From Thermoleophilia bacterium (GTDB taxonomy: Bacteria > Actinomycetota > Thermoleophilia > RBG-16-64-13), in NCBI GenBank assembly GCA_027493445.1, contig JAOSKU010000001.1, forward strand, positions 1,290,501 through 1,354,500: 64,000 bases of DNA, written 5' to 3'. How positions within the stretch are numbered: the first letter of the stretch is position 1; each line of letters opens with the position of its first letter. This document shows positions 63,930 through 64,000 of this stretch, piece after piece. Made by a program: the position numbers and the translations under genes. The notes under the pieces are model-generated. The model was not told where the DNA came from, made no database searches, and saw nothing but the letters and a program-made list of their open reading frames with translations.

Positions 63930-64000
63930 GACTCCACCCCCCATGAGCATGTTGCTGATCGACGCGCCCGCCGGCACCATGGGCCAGACGTTGGCTTCGC
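63926..64000 (-). CDS. ilvB: Acetolactate synthase large subunit, C-terminal end (partial)
   Basis: The last visible codons (EANVWPMVPAGASISNMLMG) match the characteristic C-terminus of the thiamine-diphosphate-dependent acetolactate synthase catalytic subunit, the first step of branched-chain amino acid synthesis. The gene continues beyond the window edge. The exact stop depends on the length of the G/C run at 63937-63942: as written it reads straight into ilvN; one base fewer gives a normal stop. Confidence 0.8.
   Translation of the reverse strand, partial: AKPTSGPWCRRARRSATCSWGVES

Overview
The window is high-GC bacterial DNA. S-layer-homology (SLH) domains, two Tat-exported molybdoenzymes, a GerW/YtfJ-family protein and Shine-Dalgarno sites of the AAGGGGGG/GGAGG type suggest a monoderm (Gram-positive-type) bacterium with anaerobic respiration. 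An actinobacterial or deep Firmicute-like lineage is plausible, but the sequence does not settle this. No rRNA, tRNA or CRISPR array was seen.

Layout. 0-6 kb: a frameshifted urease gamma gene, a decayed patch (IS21 transposase remnant and a broken ATPase), then an MFS transporter, a nitrilase-family amidohydrolase and a LuxR-type regulator, which together look like nitrogen/amide metabolism. 6.4-15.3 kb: XdhC, a citrate-synthase-family enzyme, a phytoene-desaturase-like FAD enzyme, a CobW GTPase, a hemerythrin and methylmalonyl-CoA mutase large subunit. 15.5-19.2 kb: an ECF sigma factor/anti-sigma operon diverging from two secreted proteins, with the same two-block promoter motif on both sides. 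19.4-24.7 kb: a two-subunit 2-hydroxyacyl-CoA dehydratase-like pair, a DUF3303 protein, a surface protein and a NYN-domain protein.

24.8-47.6 kb is the core. Two paralogous respiratory modules face away from each other. Each is ordered PhnD-like binding protein, GAF-containing NarX-type histidine kinase, NarL-type response regulator, four-cluster Fe-S subunit, and a very large (about 1,050-1,080 residue) Tat-exported molybdopterin oxidoreductase of the tetrathionate/selenate/arsenate reductase kind. Module A (minus strand) has an NrfD membrane subunit. Module B (plus strand) has no NrfD, and its Fe-S subunit is fused to three SLH repeats, which implies attachment to the cell wall. Between the modules lie molybdate ABC transporter genes (modA, modB) and an ArsR-operator-like site in front of a thioredoxin-like protein and tandem half-permeases. 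A polyferredoxin and an ArsR repressor follow module B.

48.9-64 kb is mostly housekeeping: PanE, a Cys/Met PLP enzyme, two DMT transporters, a PQQ-type beta-propeller, LysR, a hinge-less SMC-like ATPase, SerA, a ferritin, IlvC, IlvN and the end of IlvB.

Two window-wide patterns matter for reading the annotation. First, about ten otherwise well-conserved genes are broken or joined by apparent indels in runs of five or more G/C, most likely base-calling errors, so I annotate these as single genes. Second, a palindromic intergenic repeat with inverted ends occurs five times.
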